Positions 11,001-19,856 are shown, numbered from the stretch's first letter. The stretch is DNA of 33,468 nt from Nemertoderma westbladi (GCA_032718475.1 JAUCBJ010007845.1:1-33468); one strand, 5' to 3'. The notes: generated by a model from the sequence alone, not told the origin. Program-made: numbers and translations.

Positions 11001-12982
11001 CAGGCGTTTGAAGGGCTCGAGATTATCCCAAAAGCTTGGATGGTCATCCAGTACTCCACCGGTTTCTGGTTGAGGTCTCCTTCAGGCCACCACAGAAATC
11101 GTAGGCTATCTCGATCCCTATCCAGCACTTTGACTTGTAAGAACATGCCTTCTATATCTGAGGCGAAAGCAATTGAATATTGTCTTAATCTTAAAAGTAT
11201 TCCCAACAATGATTGGAGTAAGTTGGGTCTGGGTAACAATTCGGAATTAAGGGATTGGCCCATATAGAGGGCGGAGCCGTCAAACACCACTCGTACTTCA
11301 TGGGGTTTACCGGGTTTGGGAACGTAATGGTGAGTTAAATAATACGTTCTCTCAGTTATAGGTGTTTCTTCCGGTACTAGCTCCGCATATCCCTTGCTAA
11401 TAAACTTCTTCAACTGCGTTTGATACATTTCTTTAGCTGAAGAATTTGCCGTAAGGCATCGATGTAGTTGAGCAATTCTTTTCTCCGCCAAGGGTCTGTT
11501 GTTTACGAACTTTGGTTCTCGCTTTCGGAAAGGTAGACCGATCTCATATCTACCTTGATCTTTAAGAAAACGTATAGTTGTCGCTTGGATCTGCTTGGCT
11601 CTTTCTTCCTCTACCGATAGGGCCTTATCGTAGGAGTTGGGCTCTACAGCCTCTTGAGTAAAGAATCGTACGGCATGTTCATCCCGAGTCTTGGCATTAT
11701 AACGTTCAACGACGTCGTTAAGCTCGTCGTTATAGTCATCTCGTTCTGATGGAAGAAGGAGTTGACATAAGTTCACTTGGTTTTGCCAAGTCTCGTTTTC
11801 CTGAAGGAGATCGATTGTATTCTCCTCATCGAAGAGTTGGTGTATATCGTCGTTGTCTGAGGAGTACGGAGTTCCCTCAGTTGGATCGTCTAACTCACTG
11901 TTCTCAACTTCCCATTCTCGCACTTGATATACCTGATCTTTCGGTAATCTTTCCATGAGAGTTCTATGGGAAGGGCCAGTAAAGTACCAACCCACTCTAG
12001 TTCTTCCCGCATAAGGTTGTAATGGTTGCGGTTGAGCGGGCCGTTTCTCCAATGTCTCGAGCGCTTCATGCGCGTTTTGACCGATGAGTATTTGCACTCC
12101 AGGGTAATCGGTGTCGAATCTAGGTATTTCCAGTTGCTGGGTGAAATCGTCCTCATCCCAGTTATAAGGTTCCACTTGGGTGGTAGCGAAGTTCTTTATC
12201 GCCACCATTTTTACTGACCTTATACTATGTTCTCCTAGTTCATCCTGGGGGGTGGACAACGCACCTACATAATAATCCGCTATTACTGTAGATTTCCAAA
12301 CCTGCATAATTCCTGACATGTTTAGCTTAGTTCGGAACTTTGGTTGTCCAGCAAAGATGTCTTCGGCTAGTTCTTTGTCGATGAATGTTCCTGTACTACC
12401 GGAGTCAAGGAGGGCGTTCACTACATAACTCCTTTTAGGTCCGTGGACCCTTACCTGTACTACAGGAAATTCTCGGATTCCTACATTAGAAGTTGGCGCT
12501 TTCCAAGATGGTTGTCGATCAGAAGTAGTTAGAGTGAGGTCGCTGTCTGTATCTTTTTCATACATGAGTGCTCGATACACTGCGGTATTTATCATGTAAC
12601 AGGATTCGTTTTCATCGGAGAACTCGTCCGTATAGAATCCTTCCATCTCAGATTGATCAGTGTCGTTCACATCACTGAATTGGACATGTAGTTCGGAATC
12701 ACTTACCTGACTCGGACTATTTCGCTCGAATTCAGTGTGCAACAAGATATGATGTTTCGCACCGCACTTTGCACACCTTGTGTCGGAGTAACAGGTTCGC
12801 CGTTGGTGTCCTTGTCTGAGGCAATTATAACACAACCGCTTATCCCACATGACTTCCCGTCTCTCCGTTAATGATTTCTTCAGGAATTCATCACACATAT
12901 TCAAGCGGTGGGTCCCGTCACATAGCGCACATTTCGGTTTGATGTTACTTACCTTATTTTGAATAACATTGTGCACACTCGT
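8036..12982 (-). CDS. pol: BEL/Pao pol: zinc knuckles, protease, RT, RNase H, integrase
   Basis: An open frame of 1648 codons follows the TGA at 12983-12985 and ends at TAG 8036-8038. Counting from the GTG at 12976, three zinc-knuckle-like groups come first (C16-x2-C-x3-H-x4-C, a CCHC at 49-62, and a Cys/His group at 68-80). The aspartic protease motif LLDSGSTGTF follows near 187. The reverse transcriptase has FASDIEGMF and the YMDD box near 686. RNase H has HVFGDAS, RAELKA and YWTDALLVLEY. The integrase has its HHCC zinc-binding part, then the catalytic Asp in SVDLFGPIE (about 1312), Asp in SDKGTNF (about 1378) and Glu in GGSWERL (about 1424). A DUF5641-like tail ends the protein. All visible catalytic residues are intact and no stop or frameshift is present, so the enzyme part looks functional. 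It has no ATG of its own at the start. It is in the same frame as all the gag segments, so it is probably made as part of one polyprotein. Confidence 0.95.
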   Translation of the reverse strand, partial: TSVHNVIQNKVSNIKPKCALCDGTHRLNMCDEFLKKSLTERREVMWDKRLCYNCLRQGHQRRTCYSDTRCAKCGAKHHILLHTEFERNSPSQVSDSELHVQFSDVNDTDQSEMEGFYTDEFSDENESCYMINTAVYRALMYEKDTDSDLTLTTSDRQPSWKAPTSNVGIREFPVVQVRVHGPKRSYVVNALLDSGSTGTFIDKELAEDIFAGQPKFRTKLNMSGIMQVWKSTVIADYYVGALSTPQDELGEHSIRSVKMVAIKNFATTQVEPYNWDEDDFTQQLEIPRFDTDYPGVQILIGQNAHEALETLEKRPAQPQPLQPYAGRTRVGWYFTGPSHRTLMERLPKDQVYQVREWEVENSELDDPTEGTPYSSDNDDIHQLFDEENTIDLLQENETWQNQVNLCQLLLPSERDDYNDELNDVVERYNAKTRDEHAVRFFTQEAVEPNSYDKALSVEEERAKQIQATTIRFLKDQGRYEIGLPFRKREPKFVNNRPLAEKRIAQLHRCLTANSSAKEMYQTQLKKFISKGYAELVPEETPITERTYYLTHHYVPKPGKPHEVRVVFDGSALYMGQSLNSELLPRPNLLQSLLGILLRLRQYSIAFASDIEGMFLQVKVLDRDRDSLRFLWWPEGDLNQKPVEYWMTIQAFGIISSPSNACSVVRTTADDNRDAFSKEVIDNIKRDIYMDDNLKSLPSVEEAIEVAKGTVECLKRGGFRLTKFTSNSREFLESIPVEDRGAKDLNLIKDDLPETKTLGLKWDTERDILFFQLKQRDNPVRTKRICLSILSTYFDPLGFISPVILIARSLVQQMWLENHSWDDPLKGELLKKWMKWEDSLPAIENFIISRSYFGHVLPTYSYQLHVFGDASDMGIGIVAYLRVETPDGIKVALVTSKALINNKLKVPRAELKAALYATAIGRNVTEQIDYPLEKTVYWTDALLVLEYITNEVCQFSVFVTNRVAIILSRTTMDQWRHCPGTINPADIASRGATPQELVDTPDWLGGPDFLYKEEEEWPPHLTTAEIRQAKGAEKVKPKTRASKSKLFKPMVDLSVLHISGDDVLDKKPTATNKRVVEIREKDWKSGIPDVSQGLSPLLQRAIHHYSSWNRLCKAVTYLKRCFHHHYSGMKAKGDTSPITSVQVHVIKDLPKYKIPDRFLKEKISYQEHDETNKQMLRLLQCYEDSDKYFLLLRNPQMRLRDRFSSTMIDGLIRVGGRLTNAPLSFDTKFPILIRNLEIQVKMIVDVHSKLYHAVRERVLSEIRTRYYFYKPRRALNQVLRNCIPCRKAFSRPLTQREAELPRERVSFYEPPFTNTSVDLFGPIEVYRARTIVKRWCVIFVCMTCRAIHLDMVNDLSTNSFLLSLRRQIARFGTSNTMRSDKGTNFIGANNEIKAYVKDWNQRQVDDQLRVTASSWTFNAADAPWWGGSWERLIRSVKTAFHFIVPCRAYLTDELLRTLMEEIAAYLNERPLMPVSSSPDSLEALTPAHFLLKKPVAMLPQSEITDGDEYCRQTWQLMQLLSRRFADHFEKHYLPTLQLRTKWFAQLENVSAGDMVLIVDVDLPRKRWQTGRIIETHISDDGLVRSVELVVMRRNFKKPGIVFETQQLNRPVGRLCLLERDRELSGNYGRQDTLPTTTSLIQQTSRDSPA

Positions 12983-13318
12983 TCATTCTTCGGGCTTTCT
13001 CACCTGAATTCTCTTGGGAGACGTAGGAGGATTTTTTCTTACCTGTTCTCTCCTGTCATTGGTTCGAGACTTGAATTTACTTACCTGATCTTTAGGCATT
13101 TTATTGACATAATAAGATCTTTCAGTGTCTTTCCCGCTATCCTCTCCTTGAGAAGTCTGGCTTTCGCCGTCGTCTGTATAACACACTGGTGTTACCTTTC
13201 TCCTAGAGACGGGTTTCTCACTTACCTTGTTTTCCGGTGTCTTTTCTCTGGACTGCTTTATGAGCTGTAGTTTCACTTCGCCATCCAAGAATGACATGAG
13301 ATCAGCCATGGTAGGGTC
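12983..13318 (-). CDS. gag: Gag segment 4: basic linker before the zinc knuckles
   Basis: This segment of 111 codons lies between two in-frame TGA codons (13319-13321 before it, 12983-12985 at its end). It is rich in Lys, Arg, Ser and Gln and carries recurring KVS, QVS and QVR words. Four codons after the upstream TGA there is an ATG in a strong initiation context (ACCATGG, about 13307-13313), so re-initiation here is possible. No domain is recognised. It shares its frame with the segments on both sides, and its position suggests a linker leading to the nucleocapsid-like knuckles at the start of pol. Confidence 0.6.
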   Translation of the reverse strand, partial: DPTMADLMSFLDGEVKLQLIKQSREKTPENKVSEKPVSRRKVTPVCYTDDGESQTSQGEDSGKDTERSYYVNKMPKDQVSKFKSRTNDRREQVRKNPPTSPKRIQVRKPEE

Positions 13319-14323
13319 TCATTGTTGTTGTTCCATCATATATAACACTTTCTTGTCCCAGCGTGTACCTACTCCGCCCTTCGGTAAAGTAGAAGCCACT
13401 GCCCTAATAACCATAGCACTCTGATACTCATGAGACTTACCTAGGCAATCTAATTGTCGGCAGATCTCCTGAATCTCATCGGAAAACTCTATAATCCCGC
13501 TGCTAATAAACTTTCGGGGCGCTACCAACTTTGCATACAAATACCCAGCTATGTTATTCCTATTACCATACCTGATGTTTAGTGTATCCCAAACTTGCCT
13601 TAATCCGTCTGGATGTCCAATAAACTTTAACGCCATTAACTTGGGAGATCCTTCCAAGCACTCGATGAGGAATCTAAGTTTCTCTCCATTAGATAGTACA
13701 GAGTTCTGTATGTTATCTTTGTAATATTCATTAAAAGGTAACCATTTCATCTCATCTCCATTGAACTTGACGATCTCTCCCACCTTTACCGCTTGCCGGG
13801 CTTCGGTTCTAGCCATTTGATGCGTAAAACTTTCTTGGGCCATCGTGTTATTTAATATCGAGTTATCGGTATATAAATTTCTCGGATTATGATCAGGTCT
13901 ATAGGGAATATCATTATCAACAGGTCGATAATTACCCTTAATAGGGTTCACTATAGGAGTTTCTACTTCGCTAGCAGTATATATGCGTGTAGGCTCCACA
14001 CCTTGCGCATGAGATACTTCAGACCTAACAGGTTGACACATTGTTACCGGGGGTGGTGGTATACCCTTTTGTAAATTTGCCAATTTATCGCGTTCTAGCG
14101 CGATACTTTGCTGCACTTCTTGCAACTCTAACCTACTTTCCTTTACGGTTCCCTTTAACTGTTGAACAGTCCCTTCTAACTCTCGGACCTGTAGGGAGGA
14201 TCGCACTCGATTCTCCTTCATCTCTCCGAGGAGAATATCCATCCCCCGCCGTCTCTCGTCTACCCAATCAACCGCAGAAGCGGGATCCGCCAACGTCGTA
14301 GCGGGCAGACGAGGGACTACGGG
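13319..14323 (-). CDS. gag: Gag segment 3: coiled coil and DUF1759-type capsid region
   Basis: There are 334 codons between TAG 14324-14326 and TGA 13319-13321. The first third is a charged heptad-like coiled coil (REVRSS to LQKG, roughly 14250-14050). The second half, from about 13800, has the pattern of the DUF1759 gag-like family of BEL elements (IVKFNGDEMKWLPFNEYY, then NGEKLRFLIECLEGSP and VWDTLNIRYGN). The segment ends in Gln codons just before the TGA. It is in frame with the segments before and after. The assignment to DUF1759 is from the motif pattern, not from a search. Confidence 0.75.
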   Translation of the reverse strand, partial: PVVPRLPATTLADPASAVDWVDERRRGMDILLGEMKENRVRSSLQVRELEGTVQQLKGTVKESRLELQEVQQSIALERDKLANLQKGIPPPPVTMCQPVRSEVSHAQGVEPTRIYTASEVETPIVNPIKGNYRPVDNDIPYRPDHNPRNLYTDNSILNNTMAQESFTHQMARTEARQAVKVGEIVKFNGDEMKWLPFNEYYKDNIQNSVLSNGEKLRFLIECLEGSPKLMALKFIGHPDGLRQVWDTLNIRYGNRNNIAGYLYAKLVAPRKFISSGIIEFSDEIQEICRQLDCLGKSHEYQSAMVIRAVASTLPKGGVGTRWDKKVLYMMEQQQ

Positions 14324-15013
14324 CTATATATCCTTTATATTTCGCTCGGAGTCCAGGACCGACACTGTTTCGGGGGCTGTTCCTCTAGGCACAGGTAATT
14401 TGGTGCTGTGTAAAGGGAATTTAAAGGTGGGTTCTGGGAGCACAGGTGTCTCTATCACCAAAGGGGTGATTTCAAGAACAGGCCTAATTATTTCAGGCTC
14501 ATCTACTATAGTAGGGAGTCTTTCTATTTCAATTATTTGTTCTGTGGGTTCTGTACTACCTAAGTTTGTGTTATTTAGTTGTTTTCTAACAGCTGGGGGC
14601 AAATCAGGCAGTTTCTGGCGGTGGGATATTCTTCTACGTCTGCTTAGACGAGATCTATTTCCTCCGCCTTCAGCATCGGTGGTATCGCCTTCCTCAGATG
14701 ATGTATATCCCTGTCTTTTGGGAGTAGATCGATTCATCATCTGCATATTACTAGCTGTTAATTGTTTATTGATGTTGTCTTGCCTCTCTTGAAGATTTTC
14801 CAACTCTAGTTGGGTGGTCTCTTCAGCCGCTCTCCGTTCTGCTTCTGCCGCTGCAGCTGCCAAAGCCGCTTTGCTTTCTGCCTCTGCCACTGCAGCTGCC
14901 AAAGACGCTTTTCTTTCTGCCTCTGCCACTGCAGCTGCCAAGGCCACTTTCTTTCTGTCTTCTATCCGTTTTTTCTTTACTTGTTCTTCTTGGACTCTAG
15001 CGATGCGGAGTTG
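14324..15013 (-). CDS. gag: Gag segment 2: alanine-rich repeat and charged region
   Basis: There are 229 codons between TAA 15014-15016 and TAG 14324-14326. After a basic run the segment has three 13-residue repeats of the type LAAAVAEAERK, encoded by 39-bp tandem repeats at about 14829-14947, then a Glu/Gln-rich helix-forming stretch and a Pro/Ile/Glu-rich tail. Such sequence would form a long helix. No known domain is recognised. No ATG stands at the start, which favours reading from segment 1 over separate initiation. Confidence 0.6.
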   Translation of the reverse strand, partial: QLRIARVQEEQVKKKRIEDRKKVALAAAVAEAERKASLAAAVAEAESKAALAAAAAEAERRAAEETTQLELENLQERQDNINKQLTASNMQMMNRSTPKRQGYTSSEEGDTTDAEGGGNRSRLSRRRRISHRQKLPDLPPAVRKQLNNTNLGSTEPTEQIIEIERLPTIVDEPEIIRPVLEITPLVIETPVLPEPTFKFPLHSTKLPVPRGTAPETVSVLDSERNIKDI

Positions 15014-16123
15014 TTAATCAAATTTAGCTTGGTTCGCAGCTATCCTATCCACATCAATGGCGTCCAACACACGCTGGGCTCCTTCACTATTAGGGCTAAG
15101 CCCCTCTAGTCTTCTCCTCAACTCTTCATCTCCTACAAAACGTTGATAGTCCGACAGATAGATGTCAATGGCATCCCTCTTATGCGGCTTCTCTGCCGTC
15201 GCTTCACTCTCCACTTGGGAAAAGGTAGCGTCTGTGGATTCCCCAAGTGTTGAGCGCTCATCTAACTGCGATTTCCACGGGGCAGCTCTTTGAACTTGGA
15301 GACTCACCCGTTGAAACCAAGTCTTTACGGCAACTTGCAACGACGTGTCTTGTTTTCTTTTAGAAGCCTCCTCAAAGGCCGATAAGATTAGCCTGATTCG
15401 TAGAATTCTTTCTCTAACTTGATAAAGCAGCTGTCCCTGCTCTTGAGGTCCTTGTGGTTGTTGAAACAGTTGTTTTTCTAATCGCTCAATGGAGCTGAAG
15501 AATCCCTGTACGTATCCGGCTGCTGACCTCTTCCACACAGCTGGATCGATGGTTTCCTTGGTTACTCCCATCCTGTGTATATCTTCCCAGACAGCTTCTG
15601 ATAAATCAAACGGGAGTCCGGGTCCGGGGAAGTTCCATTGCGACTCAACAATAGACTTCAGTTCTTCCCTTGTGTATCCCGCATAACTATCTTTAGTCGA
15701 TTGCTTACTTCTCGCCCAATCGATCTGGTGTTCTTCCACCGCAATCAATAACCTAGTGAGTACGGCTGCAGGAAGGATGAGAAGGGGATCCGAATAAACC
15801 GCATCCGTCATCTTTGCCCCGCGCTCGGGTGTCAGCTCTACAGTATCCTCACTACTGGAGCTGTCGGGCCATTGAGAAATAAGTTCTTGGCTCGCGGGTT
15901 GTTGTTCCGCTGCTTCTTGGTCCCGCTTGACCTGAGCTCGAGTGCCTATGATAGACCTACGGTGTTGGATTAGCCTAGGGTCTGATATTACTACAGGAGG
16001 GATGACCTTCCTCACAGTAGGAGGCGATCTGAACTTAGGTCTAGACGGTTCTACATCCCTATCTGAGTCGCAGATAGTTACATCTAATAAACTGTCTGAC
16101 AGGTTCTGCTTAGTATCAGACAT
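15014..16123 (-). CDS. gag: Gag segment 1: N-terminal region
   Basis: The first ATG of the frame is at 16121-16123 in an A-rich context (AACATGT, A at -3). From it 369 codons run to TAA 15014-15016. The N-terminal 120 residues are low in order (Asp/Ser/Pro-rich). The rest, from about 15800, looks like a folded helical domain with LLILPAAVLTRLLIAVEE, then charged helices. I do not recognise a family. BEL gag proteins do not usually carry so long a region ahead of DUF1759, so this may be a matrix-like or lineage-specific extension. The stop is followed in the same frame by segment 2. Confidence 0.7.
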   Translation of the reverse strand: MSDTKQNLSDSLLDVTICDSDRDVEPSRPKFRSPPTVRKVIPPVVISDPRLIQHRRSIIGTRAQVKRDQEAAEQQPASQELISQWPDSSSSEDTVELTPERGAKMTDAVYSDPLLILPAAVLTRLLIAVEEHQIDWARSKQSTKDSYAGYTREELKSIVESQWNFPGPGLPFDLSEAVWEDIHRMGVTKETIDPAVWKRSAAGYVQGFFSSIERLEKQLFQQPQGPQEQGQLLYQVRERILRIRLILSAFEEASKRKQDTSLQVAVKTWFQRVSLQVQRAAPWKSQLDERSTLGESTDATFSQVESEATAEKPHKRDAIDIYLSDYQRFVGDEELRRRLEGLSPNSEGAQRVLDAIDVDRIAANQAKFD

Positions 16124-16261
16124 GTTTGTTTGCACAGTTGAATGCTTACTGCTATATTACAGTCTAAGCAAGTCTAGTAATTCAGTATTAACTGTTAGCC
16201 TAGTAATTAATTACCGATACTGCTACTCAGTGTAGCGTGATATATATATAATATGATATAT

Positions 16262-16510
16262 TATAATACCGGTATGCTTGTAGTATATATAAATTTTATT
16301 ACAGACTAGGTTTGTCGCAGAATACCGGTATATAATTTTAGCACAAATATATATAAATATATAATAGGCCTATCGTGAATACCGGTATACAGGCCTACAC
16401 TTATAGTATATATAAGTATAATTCTGGACTAGAATTAATTACAGAATACCGGTATAATTTCAGCCTAAATTTATAGAAATAAAGATAATAGGCCTATCGT
16501 AAATACCGGT
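16262..16510. repeat. 124-bp tandem duplication in the leader
   Basis: Two diverged copies with an offset of about 124 bases share AATACCGGTATA, TATATAA and AATAGGCCTATCGT words (compare 16366-16384 with 16490-16510). Confidence 0.75.
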
Positions 16511-17057
16511 ATATCAATTATTTAAATAATTGAATTTCTGAATTTTAAGGGTTACTTGGTTACTTTAACTTACTTTATTACCGTTATTTAAGCAGTAGTC
16601 CAACTGATATTGAGACCTAATTGTTGTATGGCAGGCCTACTATTTATAAATCGTTTGAGTTGATTTATAATATATATACCCTTATAATGGGTTTTGTCAA
16701 TATTTGAAATAAATGTTATTATTTCTGGGGAGTCACTACACAGAAGCTGTGCGCTCTCAGTGAAGTGCTACTTGTTGGACACTAAAACAAATAATTCTAA
16801 TTTACCTAAGTTACTTAATACTACAAATTACGTACAATTCGGGTTGAGATTACAATCTCTAAATAAACACAAAAATTTAATTACAAATACACAAATACGA
16901 AATTTTAGGGTAATTTTACAAGAAGTCTACAAACCAGCCTAACAAAGGGTTAGAATATCTGGTTATTACAACGGACAGGGTACTACGGTATTTGAAAATA
17001 ATAAGTAGTAGTAAATATACTGCGTTGTCCAGATAGGAAAATACCACCGTCTGACGA

Positions 17058-17081
17058 CCTATAGCCGTATCGCTATAGGTA
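17058..17081. repeat. Perfect 8-bp hairpin in the leader
   Basis: ACCTATAG and CTATAGGT flank an 8-base loop. It is a candidate RNA stem-loop in the retroelement leader, with no further support. Confidence 0.6.
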
Positions 17082-17467
17082 CTACGTTATGTATCACGGA
17101 GTGTTCCTACCCAGAAGTTAATTACCGCGGTCTACCAGAACCAACGTGCCTATTAACCACTTTACAACACAAATATACTGCCTACACGCTAATTACCTTC
17201 GGAAAGCACTGTACACTAAACCCTAAATTAGGTACAAGTACTTGTACAACAAATAATTAGTAGTTAAAAATACTTGAACAGCTAAAAGAACCACGGTATC
17301 TGCCGGAGTGACCAAAGCATAAAATCTCCAGTCTTTACCTACGCCGAGCAGCCCTGATGTAGTACCGGGGTTAGTTTAACTATTACGGTATGTATAACAA
17401 GCACAATTACTGAAGGAATAAACTTGGGGATATGAATGTTGCGAATAATCGCATAAACTCTGAATAA

Positions 17468-18047
17468 TAAATATTACGCTACGCGTACAAACTACTCAAA
17501 CAAAATGCAGACTAAATACTGACAGACTACTATCAAGCCTAAACAAACTACGGTATGTGCAGACTCCGAAATGGTTAGTTAGTATGCGTTCTAACCTAGT
17601 AGTACGACTTATTCTTTCACAGGGGGTTTACCTCACAGCACTGGAAGCCCCTACGTTCCCAACTGGCACTTTATCGGACATACACTCCACACACACCGAA
17701 ACTTCTTCAGACCTAGCAACAGCCAGACAACTATCCAGCCTACAAATTATCTAAATAAGAATTATACGCTACCTGTACAGACTACACAAACAAAATACAG
17801 ACCAAACGATGGCAGACTACTATCAAGCCTAAATAAACTACAGTATATGCAGACTCCGAAATGATTAGTTAGTATGCGTTCTAACCTAGTAGTACGACTT
17901 ATTCTTTCACAGGGGGTTTACCTCACAGCGTTTGAAGCCCCTACGTTCCTAACTATCACTTTATCGGACAGATGCTCTACACACACTGCAATCCGTTCAG
18001 ACTTAACAACAGTTAGACAACAGTCAAGCCTACAAATTATCTGTACA
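17468..18047. repeat. 290-bp tandem duplication in the leader
   Basis: Positions 17468-17757 and 17758-18047 are similar copies, roughly 85-90% by eye, with an offset of 290 bases. The word TTAGTTAGTATGCGTTCTAA recurs at that spacing. Blocks such as ACTTATTCTTTCACAGGGGG, which resembles a splice acceptor on the plus strand, are identical in both. Confidence 0.9.
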
Positions 18048-18323
18048 ATCTGAGCAGGCTTACACGCCTTCTGCTCAATACTGGCCTACAAATAAACAAA
18101 ACTTGACAGAAATAAGTAAGCTCCAAAAGAAACAAGGGGTGTACAGTCCCTAATCTCTTAAACAGCCTACCGGTATACAATTTCACAATCGAATAATACT
18201 GCTGTACCTGTACTGCTGTAAGTACCGGTCCGGGTGATCAGGCAGTCAGGCCTACAGGTTTCCGGTCGACCGGTACTTTCGACTTGATTGCTTACGCCGC
18301 AATCCAGAAGCAATATCTGTTAT

Positions 18324-19485
18324 TGTTTGCGCTTTTAAGACCTTTGACAGTTTAACCTGCCAAATTGGGATGTCTTTTAGATGATAGATAGTCTTTAGCC
18401 TATGACGAGTATTTGATACACTACATTAGCCGAAGCCAGTCTATGCGCAACCATTCACCCGCTGGATATACCCGGGAGACTGGATTCGGAAGCTTAACTT
18501 GATTGAGGTGTAAGCCTACTGTATTATTCGACTGATCGTAATATATAATCTCTGACAAATATTATTCACTTTCGGGAAATATTAACAGTTCCTTTAGGAC
18601 ATGGCGCTCTAAATATGTAAACAGAGTTATGACTTAAACTAGACACAACGAACTGGCTATAGATTCACGTATATGGCGCATTCTTTAGGAAATGCTTTGT
18701 TATCAGTTACAATCATACACAATGCTGCACAATACTGCACACTAATCTACCGACCTTCACTAATTTTAGTCACATATAAAGAGAGCAACAGACAATCTAT
18801 GTCGGGCCTATGAAATAGCATTAGATTCACTTCAAACCACTTAATGTAAGTCGCAATCGTTATATGTATCCGGTCTCTCTAACCTTTAGTATATCAAGAA
18901 GATTGGGGTGTCTGATTTTTGATCAGTATTCCGATATAATATTTCATCAACAAATATAATGAATAACCGACAGCAAAGCAGTAATGTTAAGTAAGATATG
19001 TATGATATGTTAAGGTAAGAGTTGAGTTGTTTTGGTTTGATAACAGATATACGTTCTATAATTAAGCCTACTAATGTTAAGCTAAAGACTGAAACACGGA
19101 GGTGCCAAAAGCCGGTGTTCTTAGGCTCTGGGCAAAAACATATACACTGAATTCATGAGTTTCTGTATCCAACCTCCAACACAGAGTCAAAAAACGCTCT
19201 GATTGGTCGACCGAACAAAGAGAGAACAAAGAACAAAGAAATGTTCGACGTGGCAATATCAGCTGTTAGCCGTCGTCATGGTAGCCACACTGTTTTCAAG
19301 AGTATCCGGCTTATTGCGTCACAAAATTGCGGATTATATCCGCTAAAGTACACCTACAGAAGAAATTACTCTTATGTCCTCTAAAACACCAGTACAGTAA
19401 GGACACGGCCTTTTTATGCCCAGTAAACCAACTACAGAGTACTTTACGGGGAAAATAACCGGCTAGTTACGCAAAAGCCTTTACA
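18324..19485 (-). repeat. 5' LTR of the BEL element
   Basis: This is the direct repeat of 3631-4792, equal in length, with TG...CA ends on the minus strand. It should hold the promoter for the element. I could not point to a convincing TATA box or start site. Confidence 0.95.
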
Positions 19486-19498
19486 TACAGTAAATACA

Positions 19499-19556
19499 TA
19501 GTAAAGGAGCTGGTTACAGATTGAAACAGTTGAAACGAATCAAAACAATAAACGAG
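19499..19556. repeat. Dispersed repeat, copy 1 (see 33157-33211)
   Basis: Shares AAAGGAGC, GTTACAG and AAAACAATAAACGAG in the same order and orientation with 33157-33211. The BEL element inserted 14 bases to the left of it. Confidence 0.6.
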
Positions 19557-19856
19557 AGTTAGTAATATTGTAGAATAGAAAATAAAATTTAATTGAGAAT
19601 CAAAATCGACCTACTGGAACTCTGAAAAGCCTGGAGGCCCCGAAACAGGATAGTTGTAGGCCTACTGTACTGTTGTATAATTATTTTCTAGTTTATGTTT
19701 TTCATGCTGTATAAATAAAATGGACTGTTCTACAGTACAACAATGATACCAAATACCGTTAAGTACTGATGGCCTTAGAGTACAGCAGTAGAGATACCGG
19801 TTCCCTGGAAACAAAATAAAAAAACTGACAAAAACGTAAAAACACCACAATCTTCT

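Larger units (their letters stand above)
16124..18323. other. Long non-coding leader of the BEL element
   Basis: This is 2.2 kb between the 5' LTR and the gag ATG. It carries no credible ORF, is AT-rich with many ACCGGTA and AGGCCTA words, and contains two tandem duplications and a perfect hairpin that are listed separately. Such a leader would hold packaging and dimerisation signals, but none can be named from sequence alone. Confidence 0.7.
3631..19485 (-). mobile_element. Complete BEL/Pao LTR retrotransposon, 15.9 kb
   Basis: Two direct 1162-bp LTRs bound the element (3631-4792 and 18324-19485). Only about seven substitutions are visible between them, which points to a recent insertion. 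Everything between reads on the minus strand: leader (18323-16124), gag-pol (16123-8036) and a long 3' region (8035-4793). The pol order protease, reverse transcriptase, RNase H, integrase with a DUF1759-type gag segment is that of BEL/Pao. Most BEL elements are 5-10 kb, so this one is unusually large because of its leader, its long gag and its 3' region. The bases outside the LTRs (GATCC on the left, TACAG on the right) do not form the expected 4-6 bp target duplication. I also could not find a convincing tRNA-complementary primer site inside the 5' LTR. Confidence 0.92.

Noticed and set aside
8409-12217. Several 60-114 codon ORFs on both strands inside pol
   Set aside because: They overlap the conserved pol domains in other frames and show no family features.
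13319-13321. Readthrough by a known leaky stop context at all four gag stops
   Set aside because: The following bases (C, C, G and A) and codons differ between sites. Only the first, TAA CAA CTC, partly resembles the CAR-YYA type, so a single known motif does not explain them.
18300-18323. tRNA primer-binding site next to the 5' LTR
   Set aside because: The minus-strand sequence just inside the LTR does not match a tRNA 3' end that I can name, so no feature is claimed.
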